In this document: positions 8,043 through 15,081 of the stretch, piece after piece
Position numbering within the stretch: the stretch's first letter is position 1
How the letters are laid out: each line of letters opens with the position of its first letter
Source: Parvularculaceae bacterium
GTDB lineage: Bacteria > Pseudomonadota > Alphaproteobacteria > Caulobacterales > Parvularculaceae
Assembly (NCBI GenBank): GCA_020446945.1
Contig: JAGRDS010000001.1
Coordinates: 1 to 37,135, forward strand
Direction of reading: 5' to 3'
Length of the DNA stretch: 37,135 bases
Notes under the pieces: model-generated
Seen by the model: the letters and a program-made list of their open reading frames with translations, nothing else
Databases searched by the model: none
Told to the model about the DNA's origin: nothing
Position numbers and translations under genes: made by a program

Positions 8043-8915
8043 CTAATGCGCGAGCAGCAGCGGATAAACCGATTGCTTCAGCATCTTTCGCGTAAAGCCG
8101 CCAAGTACGAGTTCGCGCCAGCGCGAATGCGAATAGGCGCCCATGACGATCAGATCGGCGCTCCACTCATCCGCCGCTTTCAACAACTCGTCTTCAGCCG
8201 TTTGCGCGCCACTGTGCGCGCGCCGCTCGGCTTTTGATTTGACGCCGTGCAGGCGCAAAAGCTCGGCGGCTTTTTCCGGCCCTTCAAGATCTGGCGGAAT
8301 ATCGCCGATCGACAGGACGAGCGTCGCATCCGATTCCTCAAAAAGCGGCATAGCGGCGGCGAGCGCGCGCGCCGCTTCGCGCCCGCCATTCCATGCGACG
8401 AGTATGCGTCGCGGCGTCCGCTCGAATGTGTCGGGCGGCGCGACGATTACCGGCCGTCCGGACTGAAAGATCGCCTCTTCGATGAGGTTTGCGTCGGGAT
8501 AGCCGAGGTCGGACGCGGCGCGCGCGAAAACGGTTATGTCGGCGACACGCGCGGCGGCGGACAGATCGAACGGCAAAACGCCCTGACGGTCGCACCAGGA
8601 CGCGGTCGCGCCCGCATCGTCGCGATGCGCGCCGGAATCGACGATGGAGACGCCTTCATCCTTCATAACGCGATCGAATGTTTCCTTGATCGCCGCCGCC
8701 TCCGCCGCGAGCGCTTTCGTCAGCTCTGCGATGTGATCATCGACGAAAACGACGCCGACGGGATAATAACCGCCCGCCGGCACGTTTGGGCGCTGGCGGA
8801 TATGCAACGCCTCTATATGCGCCTTGTGCCGGCGTGCGAGAGCGATGGCGGCCCTGAGCGCCGTTTGCGCGACGTCGACATTCTGCAGGGGAACAAAAAT
8901 CTTTTTGACGGCCAT
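8043..8915 (-). CDS. Tandem universal stress protein (UspA family)
   Basis: Cytoplasmic stress protein made of two Usp domains in one 290-residue chain, about residues 3-150 and 155-290. The first domain begins KKIFVPLQNVDVAQTALRAAIALA; the second begins RRILVAWNGGREAARALAAAMPL and ends with the nucleotide-binding pattern MGAYSHSRWRELVLGGFTRKML, so ATP binding is likely in the second half; the first half lacks it. Start ATG 8915 has an excellent GGGAGG site. Upstream lies a Fnr/FixK-like box, which suggests induction at low oxygen. The exact cellular role cannot be read from the sequence. Confidence 0.92.
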   Translation of the reverse strand: MAVKKIFVPLQNVDVAQTALRAAIALARRHKAHIEALHIRQRPNVPAGGYYPVGVVFVDDHIAELTKALAAEAAAIKETFDRVMKDEGVSIVDSGAHRDDAGATASWCDRQGVLPFDLSAAARVADITVFARAASDLGYPDANLIEEAIFQSGRPVIVAPPDTFERTPRRILVAWNGGREAARALAAAMPLFEESDATLVLSIGDIPPDLEGPEKAAELLRLHGVKSKAERRAHSGAQTAEDELLKAADEWSADLIVMGAYSHSRWRELVLGGFTRKMLKQSVYPLLLAH

Positions 8916-8982
8916 TGCGTCCTCCCTTGACGAACGCTTTCATTGCGACGCCCCTATCGTGACACAGGGGGCGTTTTGGCGA

Positions 8983-8996
8983 TTGACGCGGATCAA
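8983..8996 (-). promoter_or_regulatory. Candidate Fnr/FixK-type binding site upstream of the stress gene
   Basis: TTGAC-GCGG-ATCAA matches the Fnr/Anr/FixK consensus TTGAT-N4-ATCAA at 9 of 10 defined positions. It is centred about 74 bases upstream of the ATG. A -10-like CGATAG on the minus strand (8959-8954) would place transcription start near 8947-8948, putting the box at about -41.5, the classic activating position. The -10 is overlapped by a 6-bp inverted repeat (8949-8954 with 8968-8973). Computation only by eye. Confidence 0.55.
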
Positions 8997-9203
8997 AAAC
9001 CGCACACGGAAAAACCGCAAAAGAAATTCGGCGCCGCGCCCCTCCTGTTGATGTCGGCGCCGCCGGGGCGCGTTTCAATGAAAACCGCCGATGACTGAAT
9101 GTCGCGGCGGTCAAAGAAAAATCCTTCGCAGCGTCCCCCGCACGCGAGGCGAAAGCGCGGGGCGGCGGCTCCGGACCGGCGGCGGATCTGTCGCGGCGTT
9201 TGC

Positions 9204-9240
9204 GGGGCGGCGACTGTGGGGCGGCGACTGTTGGGCGGCG
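9204..9240. repeat. 14-bp tandem direct repeat
   Basis: GGGGCGGCGACTGT occurs twice back to back (9204-9217 and 9218-9231) and is followed by a 9-base partial third copy differing in its first base (9232-9240). It lies about 40 bases upstream of the tetR -35. It may be slippage-derived or a binding region. Confidence 0.75.
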
Positions 9241-9276
9241 GGCGGATTTTCGGCCCGCCCGTCCGCGATTTTCCGC

Positions 9277-9305
9277 TTGACCCGCAGGAGGTTCGGTCGT
9301 ATGTA
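9277..9305 (+). promoter_or_regulatory. Sigma-70-type promoter of tetR-plsC-MFS operon
   Basis: TTGACC (-35, 9277-9282), a 17-base spacer, then TATGTA (-10, 9300-9305). The -10 is embedded in the left arm of the operator palindrome, so a bound TetR dimer would directly block RNA polymerase. Confidence 0.75.
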
Positions 9306-9327
9306 AGTGAACGCTCACTTACATACG
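9298..9327. promoter_or_regulatory. Palindromic TetR operator
   Basis: Perfect inverted repeat with 13-bp arms: CGTATGTAAGTGA (9298-9310) and its exact complement (9315-9327) around the 4-base spacer ACGC. It overlaps the -10 and lies 9 bases before the tetR ATG at 9337. The half-site TATGTAAGTGA is of the kind bound by AcrR/FadR-like TetR members. Autoregulation is the natural inference. Confidence 0.85.
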
Positions 9328-9336
9328 GAGGCGGGC

Positions 9337-9939
9337 ATGGCGGCGCGCGGCGCGGCGAAAAAGAATACGGACGGCGGGCTTTCGACCCGCGAGCGGATCG
9401 AGGCGGCGGCGCTGGCGCTATTTGTCGAGAACGGCGTCGATGCGGCGACGACCCGCGAAATCGCCAAAGCGGCCGGCGTTTCCGAAGGGGCGATCTACCG
9501 CCATTTCGATTCGAAAGACCAACTCGCCGCCGAGTTGTATTTCCGCATTCACGCGCGGCTTGCGGCGCTGATCCGCGAGGCGGCGAAATCAGGACGCGCG
9601 ATCGCCGACCAGACCGGCGCCGTCATCGAGGCGTATTGCGCGACGGCGGATGAAAACTTCGCGCTGTTCACCTTTCATCTTCTGTATACGCATCGTTTTC
9701 TTCCTTCGCCTGAAGATGTCGATAATCCCGTAGCGGCGGTGGAGGATATTATCAGCGCGGCCATGAAGCGGCGTGAGATTGCGCGCGGCGATGCGGCCTT
9801 CGCCGCAGGCCTTGCTCTCGGTCTCGTCCTGCAAACGGCGCTGCAAATCCATTACGGCCGGCTCAAAGGACCGCTGTCGAGATATTCGGACGATCTCGCC
9901 GCCGCCGCGCTCGACGTTTTGCGCCCGGCGCCCCGTTAA
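9337..9939 (+). CDS. TetR/AcrR-family transcriptional repressor
   Basis: One-component repressor, 200 residues. The N-terminal helix-turn-helix (about residues 17-62) shows STRERIEAAALALFVENGVDAATTREIAKAAGVSEGAIYRHFDSKDQL, with the recognition helix VSEGAIYRHF. The C-terminal ligand domain (about 70-195) is helical and contains ALGLVLQTALQIHYGR. The start at 9337 is chosen because GGAGG lies just upstream; a GTG at 9307 lies inside the operator and is not credible. plsC starts 12 bases after its stop. The ligand is unknown; from the neighbours an acyl-CoA, fatty acid or lysophospholipid is plausible. Confidence 0.95.
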   Translation: MAARGAAKKNTDGGLSTRERIEAAALALFVENGVDAATTREIAKAAGVSEGAIYRHFDSKDQLAAELYFRIHARLAALIREAAKSGRAIADQTGAVIEAYCATADENFALFTFHLLYTHRFLPSPEDVDNPVAAVEDIISAAMKRREIARGDAAFAAGLALGLVLQTALQIHYGRLKGPLSRYSDDLAAAALDVLRPAPR

Positions 9940-9951
9940 GCGAAAACAGCG

Positions 9952-10728
9952 ATGCGCAACATACTCTTTCAAATCGCCTATTGGCTGACCTCCGTCTTTT
10001 TCGCAGCGACGGCCGCGCCGCTCATACTCATCCCGAGCCGCAAACCGGTCATGATCTGGATCCTCGCCTATACGCGGGTGATGCAATTCTGGATGCGCGT
10101 CATCGCCGGCGTAAGGGTTCGCGTGATCGGCAGGGAGCGCCTTCCCGACGGGCCGTGCATCATCGCCGCCAAGCATCAAAGCTGGGGCGACGGCATCATC
10201 ATGTTCTCGCAGTTTTACGATCTCGCTTTCGTCACCGGCGATCATCTTGAGAAGTTTCCGCTGCTCGGCGGCATATTGAAGAAAATGGGCGCGATCGTCG
10301 TTGACAATTGCGGCGGCGCGTACGCCCGCGCGCGCCTTGTCGATGAGGAACTGAAACAGGCCGCGCGCGACAATCGGCGCATTCTCATCTATCCCGAAGG
10401 CCATCTGGCGCCGGTCGGCGAGCGCTACCGTTACAAAAAGGGCGTCTTTCACATGTATTCGGCCTATGGCTGCCCGGCTGTTCCTGTGGCGACGAATCTC
10501 GGCCGCCATTGGCCGCAGCAGGACTGGCGGCTGAAACCCGGCGAGGCCGTTATTGAATTCCTCGACCCGATCGAGCCCGGGCTCGACAAGGAAACCTTCA
10601 TGGCGCGGCTTGAAGAATCGATCGAACGCCGGTCACTGGAACTGATCGGGCGCGCGGCGACGGCGGAACTATCCGCGCCGCTGCCGGATCCGCGACCGAA
10701 GAAGAAGACGGCGGAAAGGGCGCGCTGA
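9952..10728 (+). CDS. PlsC-family 1-acylglycerol-3-phosphate/lysophospholipid acyltransferase
   Basis: Membrane-associated acyltransferase, 258 residues, that transfers an acyl chain from acyl-ACP or acyl-CoA to a lyso-acceptor. A hydrophobic N-terminus (about residues 5-27 and 33-52) anchors it. The catalytic H-x4-D motif is KHQSWGD (His-75, Asp-80). The acceptor-binding region is YPEGHLAP (147-154) instead of the usual FPEGTRS, and VDN (117-119) replaces the usual VDR, so the substrate may differ from that of housekeeping PlsC. It sits between tetR and an LplT-like transporter gene that begins two bases after its stop. I infer a role in membrane-lipid remodelling; the exact acceptor is unknown. 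Confidence 0.9.
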   Translation: MRNILFQIAYWLTSVFFAATAAPLILIPSRKPVMIWILAYTRVMQFWMRVIAGVRVRVIGRERLPDGPCIIAAKHQSWGDGIIMFSQFYDLAFVTGDHLEKFPLLGGILKKMGAIVVDNCGGAYARARLVDEELKQAARDNRRILIYPEGHLAPVGERYRYKKGVFHMYSAYGCPAVPVATNLGRHWPQQDWRLKPGEAVIEFLDPIEPGLDKETFMARLEESIERRSLELIGRAATAELSAPLPDPRPKKKTAERAR

Positions 10729-10730
10729 CA

Positions 10731-12062
10731 GTGACAAGGCATTCGCCGCCGCTTTTCGTCCAGCGCCGGTTCTGGCCGATGTGGATCGCGCTTTCCTTCG
10801 GCGCGTTTTCCGACAATGTGCTTCGGCAATCCCTGCTGATCGGCATTCCCTACGGCGTCATCGATACGCCGGCGACGGAAAATCCCGACAATGCGATGCC
10901 GTTTATCGGCGCATTGCTGCCGGTTGCGATCATGTTGTTCTCACCCTTGTCAGGGCAACTCGCCGACAAATACGAAACCTCGCAGATGTTCCGGCGGACG
11001 AAGTTCGTCGAAATCATTTTGATGGTCACCGCCGCGATCGCCTTTTTGAGCGGCGCCGGCCTGCTCGCTATTGCAATGCTTTTCGCCATGGGCGCGCAAT
11101 CGGCGTTCTTTTCGCCTGTCAGGACGGGCGCAATGCCGAAATATCTCGCGCCCGATGAACTGGTGCGCGGCAATGCGCTTTGCAATGCAGGCCTCTATTC
11201 CTTCATTCTTCTCGGCTACATGGTCGGCGGCGCGCTGATCGTGCGCGAAGACGGACGCCTACTCGTCGGCGCCGTGCTTGTCTCGGCCTCGACAATCGGC
11301 TGGCTTGCTTCACTTCGTACGTTGCGCGCGGCCGCGAACGATCCCGGTCTCAAAATCACATTCGACTGGTTCGGCCAGATCGCCCGCATGACCGGTTATG
11401 TCGCCTCCTCGCGCGGCGTCGCGCCGCCGCTTCTGGGCGTCGCTATTTTTTTCTTCCTGTCCACCGCCGTCACCGTGATAACCCCGCTCTACGCGCGCGA
11501 TACGCTGAACGCCGACGCCTATGTGGCCACAGCGCTGAACGGACTTTTCGCGATCGGCGCCGGCGTCGGCGCGCTGTGCGCGGCGGGCCTTGCGCGCGGG
11601 CGGTCGGGGCTTGGCTATTCCGCCGCCGCCGTCGGCGCGGCCGGCGTTTTCTCTCTCCTAATTGGAATATTCTCACCCATTGCGGCGGGCGACGCCGGAG
11701 AGATATTCACCATCGGCGATCTGTTCCTGACGGCGCCCGGCCTGGCTCTCACCTTTTTGTTTCTCGCAACGGCGGCGCTGATGGGCGTTTACCTCGCGCC
11801 CCTTCAGGCGGCGGTCCAGCGGCGCGCGCCGGCGCCCATTCGCGCCCGGATAATGGCCGCCGTCGTTTTTGCGAACGCGGTATTCGCAATTCCGGGATCG
11901 TTATCGACCTTTCTCATAACGAATACCGGCGCCGACCCGGCTTTGGCCTTTTTTGCGGTCGCCGTCGCGATGCTGGCGATTTCGGCGCTGATGTTGCATA
12001 GACGCCGGACGCTTCCCGACGGACTGTATGACGAAATATTAAGAAATCCTTCCGCCGAATAG
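10731..12062 (+). CDS. Major facilitator transporter, LplT-like
   Basis: Polytopic inner-membrane protein of 443 residues with about 12 hydrophobic segments. The N-terminal half resembles the lysophospholipid flippase LplT and the MFS half of Aas fusions: FGAFSDNVLRQSLL (cf. FGDN motif), LFSPLSGQLADKYETSQMFRRTKFVEI (MFS loop 2-3) and MGAQSAFFSPVRTGAMPKYL. LplT moves lysophosphatidylethanolamine inward for re-acylation; this cargo is inferred by family and by the adjacent acyltransferase. The start is a GTG at 10731, two bases past the plsC stop, with GGAAAGGG upstream inside plsC. Other MFS cargo remains possible. Confidence 0.88.
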   Translation: MTRHSPPLFVQRRFWPMWIALSFGAFSDNVLRQSLLIGIPYGVIDTPATENPDNAMPFIGALLPVAIMLFSPLSGQLADKYETSQMFRRTKFVEIILMVTAAIAFLSGAGLLAIAMLFAMGAQSAFFSPVRTGAMPKYLAPDELVRGNALCNAGLYSFILLGYMVGGALIVREDGRLLVGAVLVSASTIGWLASLRTLRAAANDPGLKITFDWFGQIARMTGYVASSRGVAPPLLGVAIFFFLSTAVTVITPLYARDTLNADAYVATALNGLFAIGAGVGALCAAGLARGRSGLGYSAAAVGAAGVFSLLIGIFSPIAAGDAGEIFTIGDLFLTAPGLALTFLFLATAALMGVYLAPLQAAVQRRAPAPIRARIMAAVVFANAVFAIPGSLSTFLITNTGADPALAFFAVAVAMLAISALMLHRRRTLPDGLYDEILRNPSAE

Positions 12063-12094
12063 CGGGATATCAAAAACCGGGCTGACGGTTACTT

Positions 12095-13066
12095 ATGCGA
12101 ATATTGATCACCGGGGCGGCTGGCTTCATCGGCGCGGCGACAAGCGCGGCGCTGCTCGATCGCGGCGACGAGGTCGTCGGCGTCGATAATCTGAATGACT
12201 ATTATTCTGTCTCGCTGAAACAAGCGCGCCTTGCGCGGCTGAATGGGCGAAAGGGTTTCGCCTTTTCGCAAATCGATATCGCCGATACCAAAGCGCTCGA
12301 CAGCGCGGCGCGCGGCGAGTTCGACGCGATCATTCACCTCGCGGCGCAGGCCGGCGTTCGCTATTCAATCGAGAATCCGTTCGCGTACGAGCATTCCAAT
12401 CTCCAGGGACACTTGTCGGTGCTGGAACTCGCCCGTCGCCGGAAGATCGCTCATCTCGTTTATGCTTCATCTTCGTCTGTTTACGGCGCAAACGAAAAGA
12501 CGCCTTTCGCCGAGAGCGACCGCACCGACGCGCCGGTTTCGTTTTACGGCGCGACCAAAAAAGCCAACGAGGCCATGTCTTGCGCCTATGCGCGACTTTA
12601 TTCGACGCCGACGACGGGCTTGCGGTTCTTCACGGTTTACGGACCGTGGGGCCGGCCCGACATGGCCTATCTCATTTTCACCGAGAAGATGCTGAAGGGC
12701 GAGGCGATCGACATTTTCAATGAAGGCCGCATGGGGCGCGATTTCACCTATATCGACGATATCGTCGCCGGCGTTCTCGCCGCGCTTGCGCACCCGCCCG
12801 GCCCGTCCGACAATTTCCACCGCGTCTACAATCTCGGCAACGACAAGCCGGAGGAGCTGATGCGCCTCGTTTCGCTTCTCGAAACGGAACTCGGGATCGA
12901 GGCGAAGAAGAATTTCATCGGCATGCAAAAAGGCGATGTCGAACGCACCTGGGCCGATATTTCAAAAGCGCGGACCGACCTCGGTTACGATCCGAAAACA
13001 AGCCTTGCAGAGGGGATCGAGGCGACGATCGCCTGGCGCAAGGGCCTTAAAACGCCGTTATACTGA
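12095..13066 (+). CDS. NAD-dependent epimerase, probably UDP-glucuronate 4-epimerase
   Basis: Short-chain dehydrogenase/reductase-fold sugar-nucleotide enzyme of 323 residues. The Rossmann motif GAAGFIG (7-13), catalytic Tyr-151 and Lys-155 (FYGATKK) and the SSSSVYG strand before them are intact. LNDYYSVSLK (33-42), AGVRYSIENP (86-95) and FFTVYGPWGRPDMA are features of bacterial UDP-glucuronate 4-epimerases, which make UDP-galacturonate for surface polysaccharide. Other close relatives are dTDP- or UDP-glucose epimerases, so substrate assignment is moderate. It starts 32 bases after the MFS gene and may be read from the tetR promoter or from its own. Confidence 0.87.
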   Translation: MRILITGAAGFIGAATSAALLDRGDEVVGVDNLNDYYSVSLKQARLARLNGRKGFAFSQIDIADTKALDSAARGEFDAIIHLAAQAGVRYSIENPFAYEHSNLQGHLSVLELARRRKIAHLVYASSSSVYGANEKTPFAESDRTDAPVSFYGATKKANEAMSCAYARLYSTPTTGLRFFTVYGPWGRPDMAYLIFTEKMLKGEAIDIFNEGRMGRDFTYIDDIVAGVLAALAHPPGPSDNFHRVYNLGNDKPEELMRLVSLLETELGIEAKKNFIGMQKGDVERTWADISKARTDLGYDPKTSLAEGIEATIAWRKGLKTPLY

Positions 13067-13186
13067 CCGCGCGGGGGTGCGGCGCGGCGTCAAATCTTCC
13101 CATTATTACAACAGCTTGCCTTATTCTCGCCCGGCTGTGGGAATTTCGTTAACGCGCTGTCAACGACGATTGGCTAGCTTTGGCGC

Positions 13187-13693
13187 ATGGGGTTGACGCT
13201 GCTCATTCTGGCGACCTGCCTGATTTTCGGCGCGATTGCGTATTTCGCCGCGCGCGGTCCCCTGCCCCTGCCCGATTTTCGCGAAGAGTTCCGCAAGACC
13301 GAACCCAAGCGTTTCTCACCGCGCAATACGCTTTTCATCATCGGACCGACCGCCAATCATAACGCATGCCGCTTGCAGCGGCGCCTTTTGAAACCGGCGA
13401 TCGCGGCGCTGATCAGCGAAGATGTTTCGGTGATCGAAGTTTACGGGCTGACCCAGCCCACCAAAAACGGCGAGCCGATCGACTGGCTCGACGCATCGCT
13501 GATGCGCCATGCGATGGACGCCGAAGACGGCTTTTACGTCATCTATGTCGATGATGACGGCAAGACGATCTTTCGCTCCGAAGCGCCGATGCTGGCGCGC
13601 GACATTATCGAACGCGCGCGCCTTGGCGGCGATATCGGCCCCGGCGGGGGGCCGAAAAAATCGCTGGTCCTCAAAAAACTTCGCGCGGCCTGA
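13187..13693 (+). CDS. Membrane-anchored DUF4174-like protein of unknown function
   Basis: 168 residues with an uncleaved N-terminal membrane helix (about 3-22, LTLLILATCLIFGAIAYFAA), then a soluble domain. The middle (RNTLFIIGPTANHNACRLQRRLLKP ... VIEVYGL ... DGFYVIYVDDDGKTIFRSEAPMLARDIIERA) has the beta-alpha-beta rhythm of thioredoxin-like DUF4174 proteins but no CxxC, so no redox activity is claimed. The C-terminus is glycine- and lysine-rich. The assignment to DUF4174 is from memory of the pattern and is tentative. The ribosome site is weak. It converges with the M19 dipeptidase gene, three bases away. Confidence 0.8.
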   Translation: MGLTLLILATCLIFGAIAYFAARGPLPLPDFREEFRKTEPKRFSPRNTLFIIGPTANHNACRLQRRLLKPAIAALISEDVSVIEVYGLTQPTKNGEPIDWLDASLMRHAMDAEDGFYVIYVDDDGKTIFRSEAPMLARDIIERARLGGDIGPGGGPKKSLVLKKLRAA

Positions 13694-13696
13694 CGT

Positions 13697-14944
13697 CTAT
13701 TTCGCGTCCTTCCTGAGCGCGGCGGCGGTTTTTTCGACGTCCGTGAGAACGCGCAGCAGATTGCCGCCCCAGATTTTCGCGATGTCCTGTTCCGAATAGC
13801 CGCGTTTGACGAGTTCGCGCGTGACGTTCAGCGTTTCGGTTGCGTCATTCCATCCCACGACGCCGCCGCCGCCGTCGAAATCTGAGGCGATTCCGACATG
13901 ATCGACACCGGCGATTTTGACGGCGTGGTCGATATGATCGACGAAATCGGCGACATCGGCGCGCGGTTCGATGTCCCAGACGCCTTTCGAACGCTCTTCG
14001 AATTCGGCGAGTTTTTCCGGACCCGCGGCGGCGAGCTGCACGATCGAGTCAAAACCTAGCTCATGCAGGAGATTGTCGCGAAAGGCGTTCTGCGCCTCAT
14101 TGAGCGGCTTCACGTAAACGCCGAGCGCAACCATCTGCGCGACGCCGCCATTCGCTGCGATCGCGCGCAATTGTTCGTCATCGAGGTTGCGCGCCGTATC
14201 GGCGACAGCCTTCACGCCGGAATGAGAGGCGATGATCGGCGCTTTCGACAACTCAAGCGCCTGCATCATCGTTTTGCGTCCCGAATGGCTGACATCGACC
14301 ATAATGCCGGCGCGGTTGAGCATTGCGATATAGTCGCGGCCGAGCGGTGAAAGGCCGCCCCATTTTTCTTCCGGATCGCCGGCTTCGGTGTCCGGATTTG
14401 AGGAATCGCCGAACTGGTTATGACCGAAATGCGTGATGCCGGCGTAACGGATGCCGGCGGCGGCGAGCGCATCGACGTCGGCCTGCGTCGGCGAGGGGCC
14501 GAGCGGATAGGCGTTTTCCATGCCGATAAAGGCGATCTTGCGCCCGGCGCGTGAAATCCTGCGCACATCCGCAGCGCTCGTCGCAAGGGAAATCTGATCG
14601 GGATAGGCGTTGATGAACCGATGGATCGCTTCAAGTTTGGCGGCGGCTTCGGCGTAACCCTTTTTGTATCCTTCGTCCGTCAGCGGGCCATGTCCGGTGT
14701 AGACGATGAAGAAAGCCGCATCGAGGCCGCCGGCGCGCATCTTAGGCAGGTCGACCTGGCTTTTTGTGAAACCGCCGGGATCCGTTCCGTAGGTGGCGAA
14801 ATCATCCGCGATGTCGACATGGGTGTCGAGCGTGACGACTTTCTCATGAATGGCGCGCGCCTTCGCCTCCATCGCCGGATCGGCGAGCGGTGCGGCGAGC
14901 GCGGACGACATCATAAACGGCAGCATGAACAAGGCGGATCGCAT
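13697..14944 (-). CDS. Membrane dipeptidase, renal dipeptidase family (peptidase M19)
   Basis: Zinc-dependent exported hydrolase of 415 residues. A signal peptide (residues 1-18, ending ALAA) directs it to the periplasm. Metal ligands are visible: His-42 and Asp-44 (DTHVD), a Glu in IGMENAYPLGP, and His in VDVSHSG and in IIASHSGV; GIASDFDGGGG closes the barrel. The family cleaves dipeptides and some beta-lactams; a role in recycling D-amino-acid or dietary dipeptides is inferred, not shown. The ATG is preceded by GAGGGAGA. hisS lies 137 bases upstream on the same strand. Confidence 0.93.
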   Translation of the reverse strand: MRSALFMLPFMMSSALAAPLADPAMEAKARAIHEKVVTLDTHVDIADDFATYGTDPGGFTKSQVDLPKMRAGGLDAAFFIVYTGHGPLTDEGYKKGYAEAAAKLEAIHRFINAYPDQISLATSAADVRRISRAGRKIAFIGMENAYPLGPSPTQADVDALAAAGIRYAGITHFGHNQFGDSSNPDTEAGDPEEKWGGLSPLGRDYIAMLNRAGIMVDVSHSGRKTMMQALELSKAPIIASHSGVKAVADTARNLDDEQLRAIAANGGVAQMVALGVYVKPLNEAQNAFRDNLLHELGFDSIVQLAAAGPEKLAEFEERSKGVWDIEPRADVADFVDHIDHAVKIAGVDHVGIASDFDGGGGVVGWNDATETLNVTRELVKRGYSEQDIAKIWGGNLLRVLTDVEKTAAALRKDAK

Positions 14945-15081
14945 TCAAAGTCTCCCTCTGTGAATTTCAATCTTTCGCCCGTCCGGGCGTATTGCGCAAA
15001 TATGGGTGGGGCCGCTTGGCGGATCGCGAACCGCGCGGGCGACGCAGATCCCGGCGGGCGCCGGAACGGGCGATATTGACC

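Larger units (their letters stand above)
8916..9336. other. Long divergent intergenic region (stress gene / tetR)
   Basis: 421 bases with no credible gene. From left to right: ribosome site and putative promoter of the stress gene, the Fnr-like box (8983-8996), an 8-bp inverted repeat CGCGCCCC/GGGGCGCG (9035-9042, 9065-9072), a G/C-rich tandem repeat (9204-9240), and the tetR promoter and operator (9277-9327). The rest, 9073-9203, shows only arginine-rich open frames and no structure I recognise; a small RNA cannot be excluded. Confidence 0.6.

Noticed and set aside
9091..9306. Short open frame in the stress gene/tetR intergenic region
   Set aside because: It is an Arg/Gly-rich noise frame that runs into the tetR operator and has no ribosome site.
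14976..14989. CGCCCG/CGGGCG hairpin between the M19 gene and hisS
   Set aside because: A 6-bp arm with a 2-base loop in very GC-rich sequence and no U-tract is expected by chance.
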